Assembly (NCBI GenBank): GCA_948470475.1
Contig: OX419337.1
Coordinates: forward strand, 28,249,372-28,313,371
Reading direction: 5' to 3'
Source of the DNA: Galaxea fascicularis
Taxonomy: Eukaryota > Cnidaria > Anthozoa > Scleractinia > Euphylliidae
DNA length: 64,000 bases
The notes under the pieces are model-generated. The model made no database searches and was not told where the DNA came from. It saw nothing but the letters and a program-made list of their open reading frames with translations. Below are positions 1-12,905 of the stretch, piece after piece. The position numbers and the translations under genes were made by a program. The first letter of the stretch is position 1. Every line of letters starts with the position of its first letter.

Positions 1-3000
1 ACCAGCTGTGAGTTTGCACATAACAACTACTGGTATGTGCAGTTTGATTCAGAGGAAAATGCACAGAAGGTGAGCAACTGTTTACCAGTACTGTACTTTA
101 CTGCAGCAGTAAAATATATGAAGGCATTCAGTTTACTAGATCTGTACAACTCATCTCACAGGCATACAGATACCTTAGAGAAGAAGTGAAGACCTTCAGA
201 GGCAAGCCAATTATGGTAGGTATGGTGCATTTTGGGTGTAATGTTCATGGCCATGGTGGTTTGACTGTGCGACCTTTCTATATTTTGTCTGGCGACCGAT
301 GATTTTTTTGTGGACATGGTCAGTAGCAACAAATTTTGGCCAGGATTAATGCTGCGATAACAACAACCACCCCTGTTAAAGGAGCTCAGTCACGGCATTT
401 TGAGTTATTTTTAAGCATCCACAAAGTTGCTGTTAAATTGAAGGAAACCTGAAAATAATACTTTACAAAGATAGAAAAACACCAAAGGGATTATAACAAA
501 GCATAGAGGAACAAGGATGGTTAAGGATGGAGAAGATTGACACGGATTAAAAAACAACGAAATTGAAAAGATTAGCTAAACTTTTCAAACCGTTTAATCG
601 TGACTGAGCCCCTTTAAATAACGTGTATTGTTATACAGCTGGCATTTTTCCCGCAGCAGCACGGCGATTCATTGGCTGGTTCATGGTCACATGACATTTA
701 ACAATGAAACTGTTTACTGCCAAATGCCACAAGTGGGCAGCATTGCAAAAACTATGACATCAAACAGAAAACAGTTCACTTGTACCAGCGAAATGTTGAC
801 CACTGTTCAGGGTTCTCAGTAGTTTTTTTGTCAGACAGCACAGAAATACTTATAGGTGGCTAAACTTCAGCCCGGAGGCACACAAAGGCAAATTTCATAG
901 CCAGCACAGGCGGCTACTTTCGTCTTGCAGCAGGATTCGCTGGTTGCTGGCTACTACTGAGAACCCTGGCCGTTACACGTGATCAAAGCATGTCGCTGGA
1001 ATCAAATTTTCATTTGTTTTTGTTTTCCACTGGTTTGATCCATTTGTTTTGCTATATGTCTCAGTAAACATTTAGATTCTCAGGAAACAAAATTCAGTGT
1101 TCCCCACAGGACCAGTCATTTGTTTTCCATTATTAAGCACCAGTTACATATACCGACTGGTATGTTGCTTGTTTAATGCTGTTGATGTGATTGGGCAGGG
1201 TAATAATTATGTTTGTTTTGGTTCTACAACATCTAGAAAAAGTGCATTTTTGACACAGATTGACATCTCTGTTTTAGGCACGAATAAAAGCCAAGCCAAT
1301 TCATCAAAGTAATTATGTACCCAAAAATGGCATAAGACAAGTAAGTACAATATTATTGAATGGTTGTTGTGGTTTGTCTCTGGTTTAACCCTTTATTTTT
1401 CAAATAGTGACCACCATGTAACTTTTCTTTACCATAATTATCACCAGTTCATCGAACATACAGGGCATGAGAATACAGGAAATAATCAGCAAAGCTCAGT
1501 TGAATTGATGCTTACACAAATTTTCCCTACTTGTAACATGTAACAAGAACTTTAAGGAGAATGTACAAGTCATGTTGGTGGTTTTAATCCAAGGGTTAAG
1601 CCAGGTTGATTTTTAACAGTTGTTCCAGGTTGTTGGTTCAGGTATTTTCAAGGCAAAAGAAAATAAAAAGTCAACTGGTCTGAAACACTAAACCGGTTTG
1701 CTCCAGTTTTCTTGTTCTTATATATTATTATTTGTTTATTTGTTCACTATTAATACACCATTTTGCTAATGATCAGTTCCAAGTGAATTATGGGTAGATC
1801 CAGTCGTTTGTGGGGGCAAGCTATCAAAATTACAATTCCACAATTCACTCGGAACTGATCATTAGCAAAATCGTGTATTGCTTTCTGTATTGTCGATTGT
1901 CTTGGTGTAAGTTGTAAACTTTTGTTTGTTTTGTTAGCAGCAAGTTGTTGAACAGCAACCCACTTACAACCAACAACATTTCCAGTTCCCTCCCGTGAGC
2001 ACAGTATTCAATGGTACACAGGTGTGTGCATGCTGTGGCTGCATGTTTTGATTTGATTCAGCCAGAAGTATGAGAAAGTGAGATCAGTATATTCTTCATG
2101 TAACACACTGCATGTAATCAGTTCTATGTTTTATTGTTGTTAGGCCCTTCCTTATTATCCTTCACCAAGCATGCTAGCCACCTGGCCTCCTGCTGCGCAG
2201 CCTATTTTTCAGGACCCCAACATGGTAAGTTTTAAAGTATCACAAACAGAATTAACTAACAGACCTAGGTTTACCTGTAAACAGTTGTAGCTACCAGTAA
2301 ATGCTATGGAATAATGAGACCTTGAAATACTCATTTGTCTTTGCTAACAGCCCTCAGGTTACCCAGATGGCTTCCCTCATCCTCCACTGAATCTTGTCGG
2401 TAGGTATTATAGGACGTGCCCTTTGTATTTGCTTTCTGAACATGTCTCTTTTAAGGTTAACAATGCTCACAGTAATAACATTTTCTGACTTGCCTAACAT
2501 TATATTGCATGGAAATTGTTGGCTTGGAAGTTACAAATTCTTATGTTATCAGGAAAAGGTTACTGGGTTGTGCAAATTACAGTGCATCACTTTAAAACAC
2601 TATCACTGCTGCAACACTACAACATCCAAATACACACTTACAGAGCTTAGTATACCTGTGTTACAACTTTATGGTTGCATATTATCAAAATGATCAGGGT
2701 TGTGAAAAAATGCTGGCGACTGGCAATATTGCTGGCTACTTTCCTAGTTTTGCAGGCTATTATTTGTTGGTAAAAGAGAAAATATAGGGCAAAAAATAGT
2801 GTTGTTACCCCCCGAGTGCTGTCTACTTTCTTAGATTCTCCCTCTACTTAAAATATTTTTGACCTGAATGACTAACATTTTGTAATTTCCTTTTTCCAGC
2901 TCCAGGAAATGCTGGACGCCACAATTTCCAGGGAAATAGCCGACCAAGGTAATAAAAACATTGAAGTTATTTAGAAATTAAAAGGAGTACTCTGAATAAC

Positions 3001-6000
3001 ATGTAACTTTTGTTGCCTGGAGACCACTAGGTTGAGTGGTTAGAGTGCTGAGCTTTGCTGTGGTTCAAGTCACGTTCTGGCAGCCACCTGGAGCTGTTTC
3101 TCGGTACACCCAAGTTCATATCCTCTGCCATGTTTGTAAAGAACCAACTTGTCTGTCTCCTACTAGTTGTGATTTTGTACAGGGTTTGTGGTATATCTAA
3201 TTATTTGTACAGTTTCGTCATCCCTGAAAAGTGAAGACAGGACATAATACAATATGCACATACTTTCAATAATTTATTATGTTACTCAAATAGTTTTAGG
3301 CCACACTTCCTTTTCTTCTGAAACCACTTTTATCTTTCATACAGAAAAAAACTAATATTATTGTATAAGTATTGTATTCTAGTTAGGTGAAGCTAAATCA
3401 ATAAAACTTCTAATTTGTTTATGTGATAATTTGATTGCAGGTTCCAAAATAATCACCCAAAACATCACCGTGACCAGCAAAATGATAGAATAGAAAGAGA
3501 TATGCAGCGGAACAGGTCACAAAATTCTGCTGGAGGCAGTAACAATAATAATGCAGGAGCTGCTGCTAACAACATCAATAATAGAGTCCCTGGATTTAAC
3601 AGACAGCGAGACACCAGGGATGATGACTATGCAAGGTGAGATTGGCTTGTGGCAAGGGTGGCCAAGTGATTAGGGTGTTGGTCTTCAAATCTGGATTTTA
3701 GGATCCAAGTCTTGCTCTGACCACTTACTGGTGTCCTGGGTAGTGCCTGGTTTAACTCCGCGGCTGCTCTTGTAAAAAGCCAACTTATCTGCCTTCCACC
3801 AGTTGGGATTCTTAACTCTGTTGTGTTTATTTGCATTATTTATTTCATTGTCCCTGAAAAGCCCCTCATGGGGAGTAGTCAATTAAGTAGTTATTTATTT
3901 ATTTATTTATTTATTTACAGGCGTAATGGCCGGAGCAGAAGAAGAAGAGGTAGCAGCGAAGATGTCAGTAAACATATGGTAATTATTCTTCACAATTTGT
4001 TTGCAGAGGCTTCTAGTTTTGTATTTCACTCAGTTTTTTCTTTGTTTTGCAGCGCCAAAGAGAGGGAAAAGCAAGCCCAGTGCGGCATAGTAAGGATGAC
4101 AGTGATGCGATAGACTTGGCTCCATCTCATTTCCCTCCCCTTCCCACATCTCCTTTGGCACTCTTTGTAAGTATTGCATTATTACTGCATTTCCTTATTG
4201 AATTTGTGGCCTTCAGTGTGATTATTTTGTCTTTTGTTATCTCTCTCAGTTAGTGTGTGTGCTTTGAAAGATCAATTTTGCAGGCCAAATTTTACTGTAC
4301 AGCCCTTCTTTAAGTTTGAAAGTTTCCTTTCCTGTACACCCAATTAACCTCAGAGATATAATATCTCACCGACTTCGTTTTCTTGGTCTGTACTATAAGT
4401 TACAGACCCTTGTTTTTTTCCCATTTATTTATGGCGTGCATCCTTAGTGCTTGAGCCATAAGTGTACAGGTAACAACTTGGTCCGTAACTTACAGTACAG
4501 ACCTTGAACTTGGTTAGTAATAAGTATTAACTGACATTGGCAGGGAATTATTGACTATTTAGTAAGTTTGAAGTTTGAAAAGGTAAAAGACGTGACATCT
4601 AAAATAAGCACCCAGAGCTCTTGTTCCAGGAAATGTGTGCTATGTGTATGCAGAACTCAAATCACTTGGTAGCTTGTGTAACGAGAAGGAATTTTTGCAG
4701 GTTTGAATTGTTGCTGGACGAAATATGGAATGTGAAAACATAACCTGATTTTCAATACATTCACTAAGTTACTGTTTGGGCCAATTTAGCTATGTGCAGT
4801 TCCTTTTTTGTTTTAGTGTGTGTTTTTTGGTGCTTTTGAGTGCATTTGTGAACATATTTGTTTAATTTTCAGAAACCTCAGTGCCCTAAAGAAGTCCCAG
4901 TACCTAAGGTATTTGCAAAATTTTGTTGTTTTAGGTTTAGCAACATTCTTGTGTCAACAGTGGCCAAGATCATGAACCAAATCAACTCCAACAATACTTA
5001 GCCCCATCCCTTCCAGAAAAAGAAAAAAAAAGGAAAATTTAATCAGATTTTGGATGTTAATATATTTTTCAAAACAAACCCTCCCTGTTATAATCCTAAA
5101 TGTCAGCCACCCAGCAAACAAACCTCATCCGAAAACAAAATAATTTATTTGAATGGAGTTTACAGTATGTTTAATACTTACATACTGACAATTTTCTGAT
5201 AGTATTGTGTTGTTATGGCAATGATTAAAGGATTGATTATGGTAAACATTTTAGAAGGAAAATTAATGAGAAAAACATTGTATGGCGTTCTTGTCATTGT
5301 TTTCGAATGTTAAAGAAATTAACATAAATGACATGTTATGTATGTAGAATTTATGTCAATGTCAACATGAGGTCGTTGAAATGTCATGTAACGTTTTCGA
5401 CGTTGATTTTTTTTTAAAAGGGTAATTATTGCTCTTCATTTGATTTTAGGAACCTTCCTCGCCTGCTGAAAAGAAAATGAACCCAGTACCTCCTTCTCCT
5501 GACAAGTAAGGCAATTATGCCATATTCTACGAGTTTTTGTTGTTGTTGTTGTTGTTTTTTTTTTTTTTCAGACCTCGACCAAAGTAATCTTTATTGGATT
5601 TCTATGATGAATGGACGGACTGACCGACACACTGCAAACATTTTTTTTTGTTTTTTTTGTTTTTTTTATGATACATTGGTTTCAAGTTATCAGCCTCCCA
5701 AATAAAAGTTTGTTTACAAGCCTTACTACGTTCTGATAACACGAATATACAAAATTGTCCTTTAAAGAGCTTAGACTTCTGTTTGTGTTCCACGAAGCAA
5801 TACTTAAGAATGACTGTTTTTCCTAGTCCCAGGGTGAACAGTGACACTGTACACAATGACCCTCCTCCTGCTCCCACTGCTGCTGTTGCTGCTGCTAACT
5901 CTGAAAATATAAAAGCTCCAGAAACAAAACCAGCCCCACCAACTACAGTAAGTAACTTGATCTGATCGGTATTATCAATGTTTATTGTTGCAAAAGGCTT

Positions 6001-9000
6001 TGTTAAATTAAGACAGTTTTAAGAATGCACAAAGTACTGGTTTGAATGGTATGTTTCAGCAGGTTCTACTGTCATTGTCATTTGCAAGGCCAAGTACAGA
6101 GTTGAATTGTAATAAGTTTCAGTTAATGTCCCTGTTCCTGCAGTGTAACTTAATTGCGGCACACTTACATAAAGCGCATGGCGCGGAAAGAAACGGAGTG
6201 AAAACACAACACAAGATGGCGTTATTGAGGGGTACACTGCCTTGCGGCTGGTTAGTCGATACGACTTCCGGATTGCGTGACGTAACACAACCTCACTTAT
6301 CTCCCCAGCACTACGAGCTGAATGCAAAACAGCACGTGCTGGATCGGACAAGAGTATTGGTTAGCAGGCAATGAGAAAGGCAAAGGAGCCAACAAGCTTG
6401 GGGGAAGTCGCTGCGCAGACTTAACCGCACCACGTAGGAGTGACCCAAGTTTATTGAAGCGCAAAACAAATCCAATGCGCCCAACCCATCTCCAAAGGGA
6501 GGGAGGGAGGGAAATTTTTTCGAAACGCTAGTAAACTATTCAATGCTCTGTACAAGAGAAATGCCAAGTGAACCTTGGACAGTTTGCTTGAGCTTTTATA
6601 GCAAGGACGTGTCTACTACATAGCCAGTTACGAGGACCGTACCATGTAACGGCTAGACCTACACGTGTACTACGGCAGTTATCAATGGAGCCTTAATAGA
6701 TACGGCCAATGCTGTTGTTCGATATAATATGCTAACTAAGAACAAGGCTTTTATCTTAGACTTGGCTTCAACGAAACCATTGATTGCTGCGACCTTGGAC
6801 ATTGGACTACCTAGTAGCAGCGCGCCATGAATGGCTTACTTATCGCGAGTCACGTTCCATTAACAGTATTTTACTGATCAGACAGTAAAATCTCATTTAA
6901 TGTCCCTGTTCCTGCAGTGTAACTTAATTGCGGCACACTTACATAAAGCGCATGGCGCGGAAAGAAACGGAGTGAAAACACAACACAAGATGGCGTTATT
7001 GAGGGGTACACTGCCTTGCGGCTGGTTAGTCGATACGACTTCCGGATTGCGTGACGTAACACAACCTCACTTATCTCCCCAGCACTACGAGCTGAATGCA
7101 AAACAGCACGTGCTGGATCGGACAAGAGTATTGGTTAGCAGGCAATGAGAAAGGCAAAGGAGCCAACAAGCTTGGGGGAAGTCGCTGCGCAGACTTAACC
7201 GCCACAGATGCATGCAAGGCAATGCATCCCCCCAAGCCAAAAACCGAGATACTTTACGCTGAAACTCCGAAGAAACAGTCCGCTACGGTGGCCATCTTAG
7301 GCGCGACCGATTGCAGAACGTTCTGTGGGGTTCTAATATAAAGCTGGTAGCAGTCAGAAGACCAGCGACCGAGTACTTTGATAAGCCAATCTGGCACGCC
7401 GGCAGCAGCTGCAGTAGAGGCTGCCCCGATGCGAAAGCTATGGCCCTTAAGGCTACGGTAGGGAAGACCCGCGACCCTGGCGCTGTCCCGAAGTAGTTGC
7501 GAAACCATGCGGCGGGTGAGATAGCGACCCGAGTGGAAGCGCAGGAGAGGCCCCGGTTGCGGCCTAGCGAGAAGAAAGTACGCACGCATGGCCATAACCG
7601 CACAAAGGGGAGATGACGTACGAGCTATGGTAAGGCGCTGACCCCGCCTAAACGTGTCGGTTTTGGATGATTGCAGCAGAACTGTCATAAACTGCGGGCA
7701 AGCCAGATTGGGATGAAATGCTAAGCAGTTTGTTGAAAGGTCAAAGCTAGGACGGAACTTGCGCACGCTTGGGTAAGTAAACTCGCTACAGCGGAGGAAG
7801 GCAAAGAACGCGAGGGTAAATGCTGCCCAAACCATGGAAAAATCCCGGGGACTTAGCCAGGACTCTAAAATTGGGCGAATGGCCGAGAGCACCCGAGGGG
7901 TAACTGGTTGGCGGCGGATCTGGCTGTCCCCTTGGAATCGGAGGATGCCCCGGAGAACCTTCCGCAAGAGAAGCTTTCCGTGTAGGGGGTCAGGGTACCC
8001 CTCCGTGATGTGGAGATTACGAACGGCTGCTAAATAAAGCTTTATGGTGCTATGACGAACAGTTCGTGCTAAATAGGAGGCGAAGTAGACCAGTGTTCCC
8101 TCAGAAGCGGGGAGCACGTTCCCCGACGAACTCAAAAGGCGATTCATGAGACAAAAATTTAAGAAACGTTTTTCCCCACAGCTGTAAGCGCGATGTGTGT
8201 TCTTGGCAAGGCCCCAGCTAGCGTAGGTTAGGACCTCCTCCCTCAAAGGGTCATTAGCGAAGGCGGGATGGTACAGGGACTCTGGTCTGCGGCGGGGGCA
8301 AGAGTCCGGAAACGCTGCATCTGAAAGCGGGATAGCGCGTCAGCAATTTCGTTCGAAACCCCGGGAACATGACGAGCTCGTACGAGGAAATTATGTTTCA
8401 TGGAAATAAGAACCAAAAATCTGACCAAATCCATTATGCGGGGGGACTTCGAGTGCCCAGAATTAATTATTGACACGACGGATTCGTTATCGCACCAAAA
8501 CTGAAGACGTTTGCCAGTAAAAAAGGGGTGCCATATGGCGCAGGCAACTACAATGGGGAACAATTCCTGCCACTCAATGCTAATACCCGTGACCCTATCG
8601 AGTAGCAGGTGAGGGGGCCACCGGCCTTGAAACCACTTTCCCCTGAGAAAACCACCAAAGCCCACCGAGCTGGCAGCATCGGTATAGAGGTCGAGGACAG
8701 GGGTGGGGGTTGCGGAAGATTCCAGGAAAAAGGAGCGCCCGTTCCACTTGGTTAGAAAGACCTTCCACATAGTCAGGTCCTTGAAAAACTCCCTATTCAG
8801 ACGGACATGATGAAAACGACTGGGGACCCCCCTTGTCAGGTTAATCACCCGTTGAAGGAAGGTCCTGCCCGGGACTACCACCTTGCAAGCGAACTGGAGA
8901 GTGCCAATTAAAGATTGCAGTTCCACTAAGCGCACGGAACGGCGTTTTTGGAAGGAGGTTAGTAAATCGGTGATCCTGGTCAGTTTATCCTCCGGGAGGC

Positions 9001-12000
9001 GGGCTTCCATGCGTACGGAATCGAGGACAATACCCATAAATTCGATAACCTGAGAAGGGCCTATTGTCTTAGACGGTACCACCGGGGCTTTGAGCGACAT
9101 GAAAACCCGTAGCAGGGTGCTAAAGCTATTGAGACAGGAGAATTTGGACTGCTCGGCGATGAAAAAGTCATCCAGGATGTGAATGACATGGCGAATGCCG
9201 TAATTGTGTTTTAAGATCCACTCAATCCCATCGGAGAGTTGATTAAACAGAAAAGGGGAACTACGGAGACCAAAGGGTAAATACATGTCCACGTAGAACT
9301 GAGATTGCCAGTAAATACCCAATAGGTTCCAGTCATCAGGGTGAATGGGTATCAGCCGGAAGGCTGATTTGAGGTCGGTTTTCGCCATGAAAGCGCCCTG
9401 TCCCAGAGACTGAATTATGCTAATGGCATCGTCCACGCGAACGTAGCTCAGGGAAAAGGGGTCCTTAGGAATGTGGTCGTTAATGCTGTTACCCTGGGGG
9501 TATGACAGATGGTAAATTGTGCGCCATTCGGATGAGTGCTTTTTGGGAACCACGCCCACGGGATGGCACTGGAAGTCTGGGAGGGGGGGTGTAGAGTAGG
9601 GACCCGCCACCCTGCCAAGATGAAGTTCCTTATTTAAATTCAAGGAGACTACTTCCGGGTGTTGCGCAGCAGAAATAAGATTAGGGGAGACCCGAGGTGA
9701 GCGAGGCCCCAAGTAACCGATGCGCGCCCCGTCCTTGAGCATGCTAAGTAAATTAGATACAAAGATACGGTCTGGGTGATTAACTAATTCTAGAGCTAGG
9801 CGGTCAGTGTCAATGGGTGAGGATACAAGTGGCGTCTGGTTACACCGAAGCTGCTCCACTTTACTTTTTGCTGCGGTCACTGGCTTTGGAGGAACCGGAC
9901 GAAATGGCGCTGGAGGCCGGCTGCTGTGGGCAGGCTGTAGCGGAGTGGCTGCTGGAGTTGCAACGGCGGCACACATGCGGGTAGCTACAATTGCGGCGCC
10001 GGCACCCTGAGGGCTTGTTGAAGTCAAAACACACTGTGGTTGGCGCTCGGCGAAGTTTTCTGTGGGGGTCAGCGGAAGGACAATCGTCTTGGATGTGGTA
10101 AGGACTCGAGCAAACATTGCAGTGGGGTTTAGCTAAGCCCGAGAAGGTCACGGTCCACAGTTCTAAATCTACGATATCCCAGCTGATAGATAGGTCGTAA
10201 GCAGCACGCCGACGGAACTGTTGGTCATATGAATACCAGGCCATGCCCTTAAATTTGGTGACCGCCCGGCTTATGATTTGCTGATATTTGATCAGCTCGA
10301 GTGCCCTTCGCGGGTAAGCGGTGAGCAAAACCAGCATGTATGCCGTGTAGGCATCCAACCATTTGTGAAACGTGTCAATGGTTGGCTTGCGCTTACGGAC
10401 CATAGTGACCGGGGAACCCAAGGGGCCTAGGGCCGAATCGTCCAACCTGAGCTGAATGGCGGGGGCCTGGGACTGATATAAAGTTTCCGGTAACAACAAC
10501 GCAAGGTCAACGTACTCACCGCGAAGGATTTTGTCCTCCAAATTGCGGTCGACGGGCCGAGAAAGACCAAGAGGGGAGGCTGTGCCGTGAGCACGCGGGC
10601 TTCGGATGTCTTGGGGAGTAACAGCGGAGCGTTCTGGCGAACGGAAGGCGGCAAAGGCATTGCTGACCGATTCCACGACGATCGCCTCGATGGCGGCACG
10701 CTGGACGGGATTGAAGGCACTCTGTTCGGCAGTATGGGCTGCGGTGTCCCCTGAATCGTCGAATAACTCGTCAAGGGAAGAGGACGAGTCGTCGTCCGAC
10801 TGGGCGCTGTCCTCGTGTTCTCGCTCGTGAACTGGAGTGGCTGTATGTGCCGCTGGTTGAGCGTCAGGAGCAACGATTCCCGTGCGGGTCGCGGTGTTTG
10901 CGGTGGAGCGGCTGCTGCGAGTTTTGGCCTTATGAACTCGAGAAGATTTCCCACCCGTCCGGGTCATCGAGGTGGTGGTTGAGGAATTCCCAGCTGCAGC
11001 TTTTCTCAGTCTGGCGACGAGTTGAGCTTTCGAGCCCGAGAAAGGTAAGTGAAGAGCCTGCAGCCGGAGCTGGAGGACTTCGTTTGAGAGTTTCGATAGA
11101 TCCTCTTGTTGCGGTCGTGAGCGATTGAGGGCTGGGCGAGGACGAACCATAATGAGAATTTTTTCGAAACGCTAGTAAACTATTCAATGCTCTGTACAAG
11201 AGAAATGCCAAGTGAACCTTGGACAGTTTGCTTGAGCTTTTATAGCAAGGACGTGTCTACTACATAGCCAGTTACGAGGACCGTACCATGTAACGGCTAG
11301 ACCTACACGTGTACTACGGCAGTTATCAATGGAGCCTTAATAGATACGGCCAATGCTGTTGTTCGATATAATATGCTAACTAAGAACAAGGCTTTTATCT
11401 TAGACTTGGCTTCAACGAAACCATTGATTGCTGCGACCTTGGACATTGGACTACCTAGTAGCAGCGCGCCATGAATGGCTTACTTATCGCGAGTCACGTT
11501 CCATTAACAGTATTTTACTGATCAGACAGTAAAATCTCATTTGATATGCAGTCAGACTAGGAATTCTGGTCATAGAGTTTGAAGGCCTGTGCCACAAATA
11601 GAATGCCATTGTTGTTTGTGAAGATTTTAACTAAGAAGTAGGTCATTATTCTTCAAAATAGAGCACCTTAGCGTTAAAAGGGCGAAGCAAAAATAAATTT
11701 CATGATCCTCTGAGGCACAGTTTTTCATTTACTCAAAACAGGCACAGACCCCCTTTTGATCTCCTTGAATAAAAGAAACCAGTAGAATATACATCAAAAG
11801 GAACTGGCAACAACAACGGGTGTTTAAACATAATGCACTTCAGTCGCTAAATCCAGCCTTCATCGGATTGGACTTGGATGTTTTTTATTAGTTGGTGTTT
11901 AAGGGGGAATTAGTTTGTTTATTGCGGAAAAACGAGCAAAATGCCCTTGAATCAAATGCCCTCGAAACACTAGCAAGTAGAAGAAGCAACCTTACCAAAA

Positions 12001-12166
12001 ACGAGCTGGAACCGCAAATTTCTCATTGTTGGTTTTCAAGGGTTGACAGGGCTGTTGAGATTTTTAGAAGCTGGTCTCTTAGCGAAAGTAGCCATTCAAA
12101 AATCGAACAATCTTTCTGTATTAACAAGCCCTGATTTTTTCAGGCTTCTTCTTTCCAGTTGCTTAA

Positions 12167-12197
<31 letters not shown>

Positions 12198-12868
12198 ACT
12201 TGAATCTTTCTGTAGCTGTTATGTTTTACTGATTTTCTGATCGAGGGTAGCCGGCTGAGTTAACTATAGTAACCGGCTATAAAAGCCTGTTACCAGCTAC
12301 CTTATGACAGCCCTGCGTGTTAAAGACCCTTCCTAAGAGTATTTTTTATTCAATTTAGTCCATGTGATAAGTATGGTAGACAAGTTTCTCAAACTTTGTA
12401 ATCTGTGTAACTAGTTTTCAAGTTTGAAATTATTTGTTTCGGCTTTTTTCGATTCAATTGCATCTCTTTTGTATTTTTGTTAATTGTCCTTTGCATGTTG
12501 GCACTATGTTAGTACTCATATTGCGCACGCTCCTTCATTCCTCACGTTATTTTAATAGGCCATTTCTGAATTACCTCAGGTCGCTTTTTCAAAGCGAGTC
12601 TCGGTGCTCATCCTTTCATATGCAAATCAATTGTCATTCACACGCAAATTAAACTCGTTTTCATGTCAAATTCATTCACGCTGTGTTTCGCGTTCTGTCT
12701 GCATTGGTGAGCCTTTTAGTTTCCTTTTAATTTCCTTTCGCTTTTCTTCTATTTTGTACGCTTTCCTTGCGTTTTGTCCTCACTTGTATATTTTGTTCTC
12801 TAGATATTTAATAGTAAATGTCAAATACAATGCTGACCAAGTTCTGCTTTGGTCGCCCTCACGCGAAA

Positions 12869-12905
<37 letters not shown>

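Larger units (their letters stand above)
6125..11542 (-). mobile_element. Complete DIRS-order retrotransposon, PAT/Ngaro type, with split direct repeats
   Basis: About 5.4 kb element in LARP4 intron 13, opposite to the gene. Read on the minus strand the order is A1 (11542-11157), gag, RT/RNase H, tyrosine recombinase, B1 (7202-6899), A2 (6898-6513), an 84 bp spacer, B2 (6428-6125). A1 and A2 are 386 bp each, B1 and B2 are 304 bp each, and each pair looks identical by eye. This split direct repeat layout is the hallmark of PAT/Ngaro-like members of the DIRS order, which integrate with a tyrosine recombinase instead of a DDE integrase. There are no LTRs and no evident target duplication. All three ORFs are open, so the copy is young and possibly active. 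Assignment to Ngaro rather than PAT would need a tree. Confidence 0.88.

Noticed and set aside
6019..7148. Duplicated 110/84-codon minus and 110/82-codon plus frames
   Set aside because: They lie in repeats B1 and B2 of the retrotransposon and are duplicated only because the repeat is.
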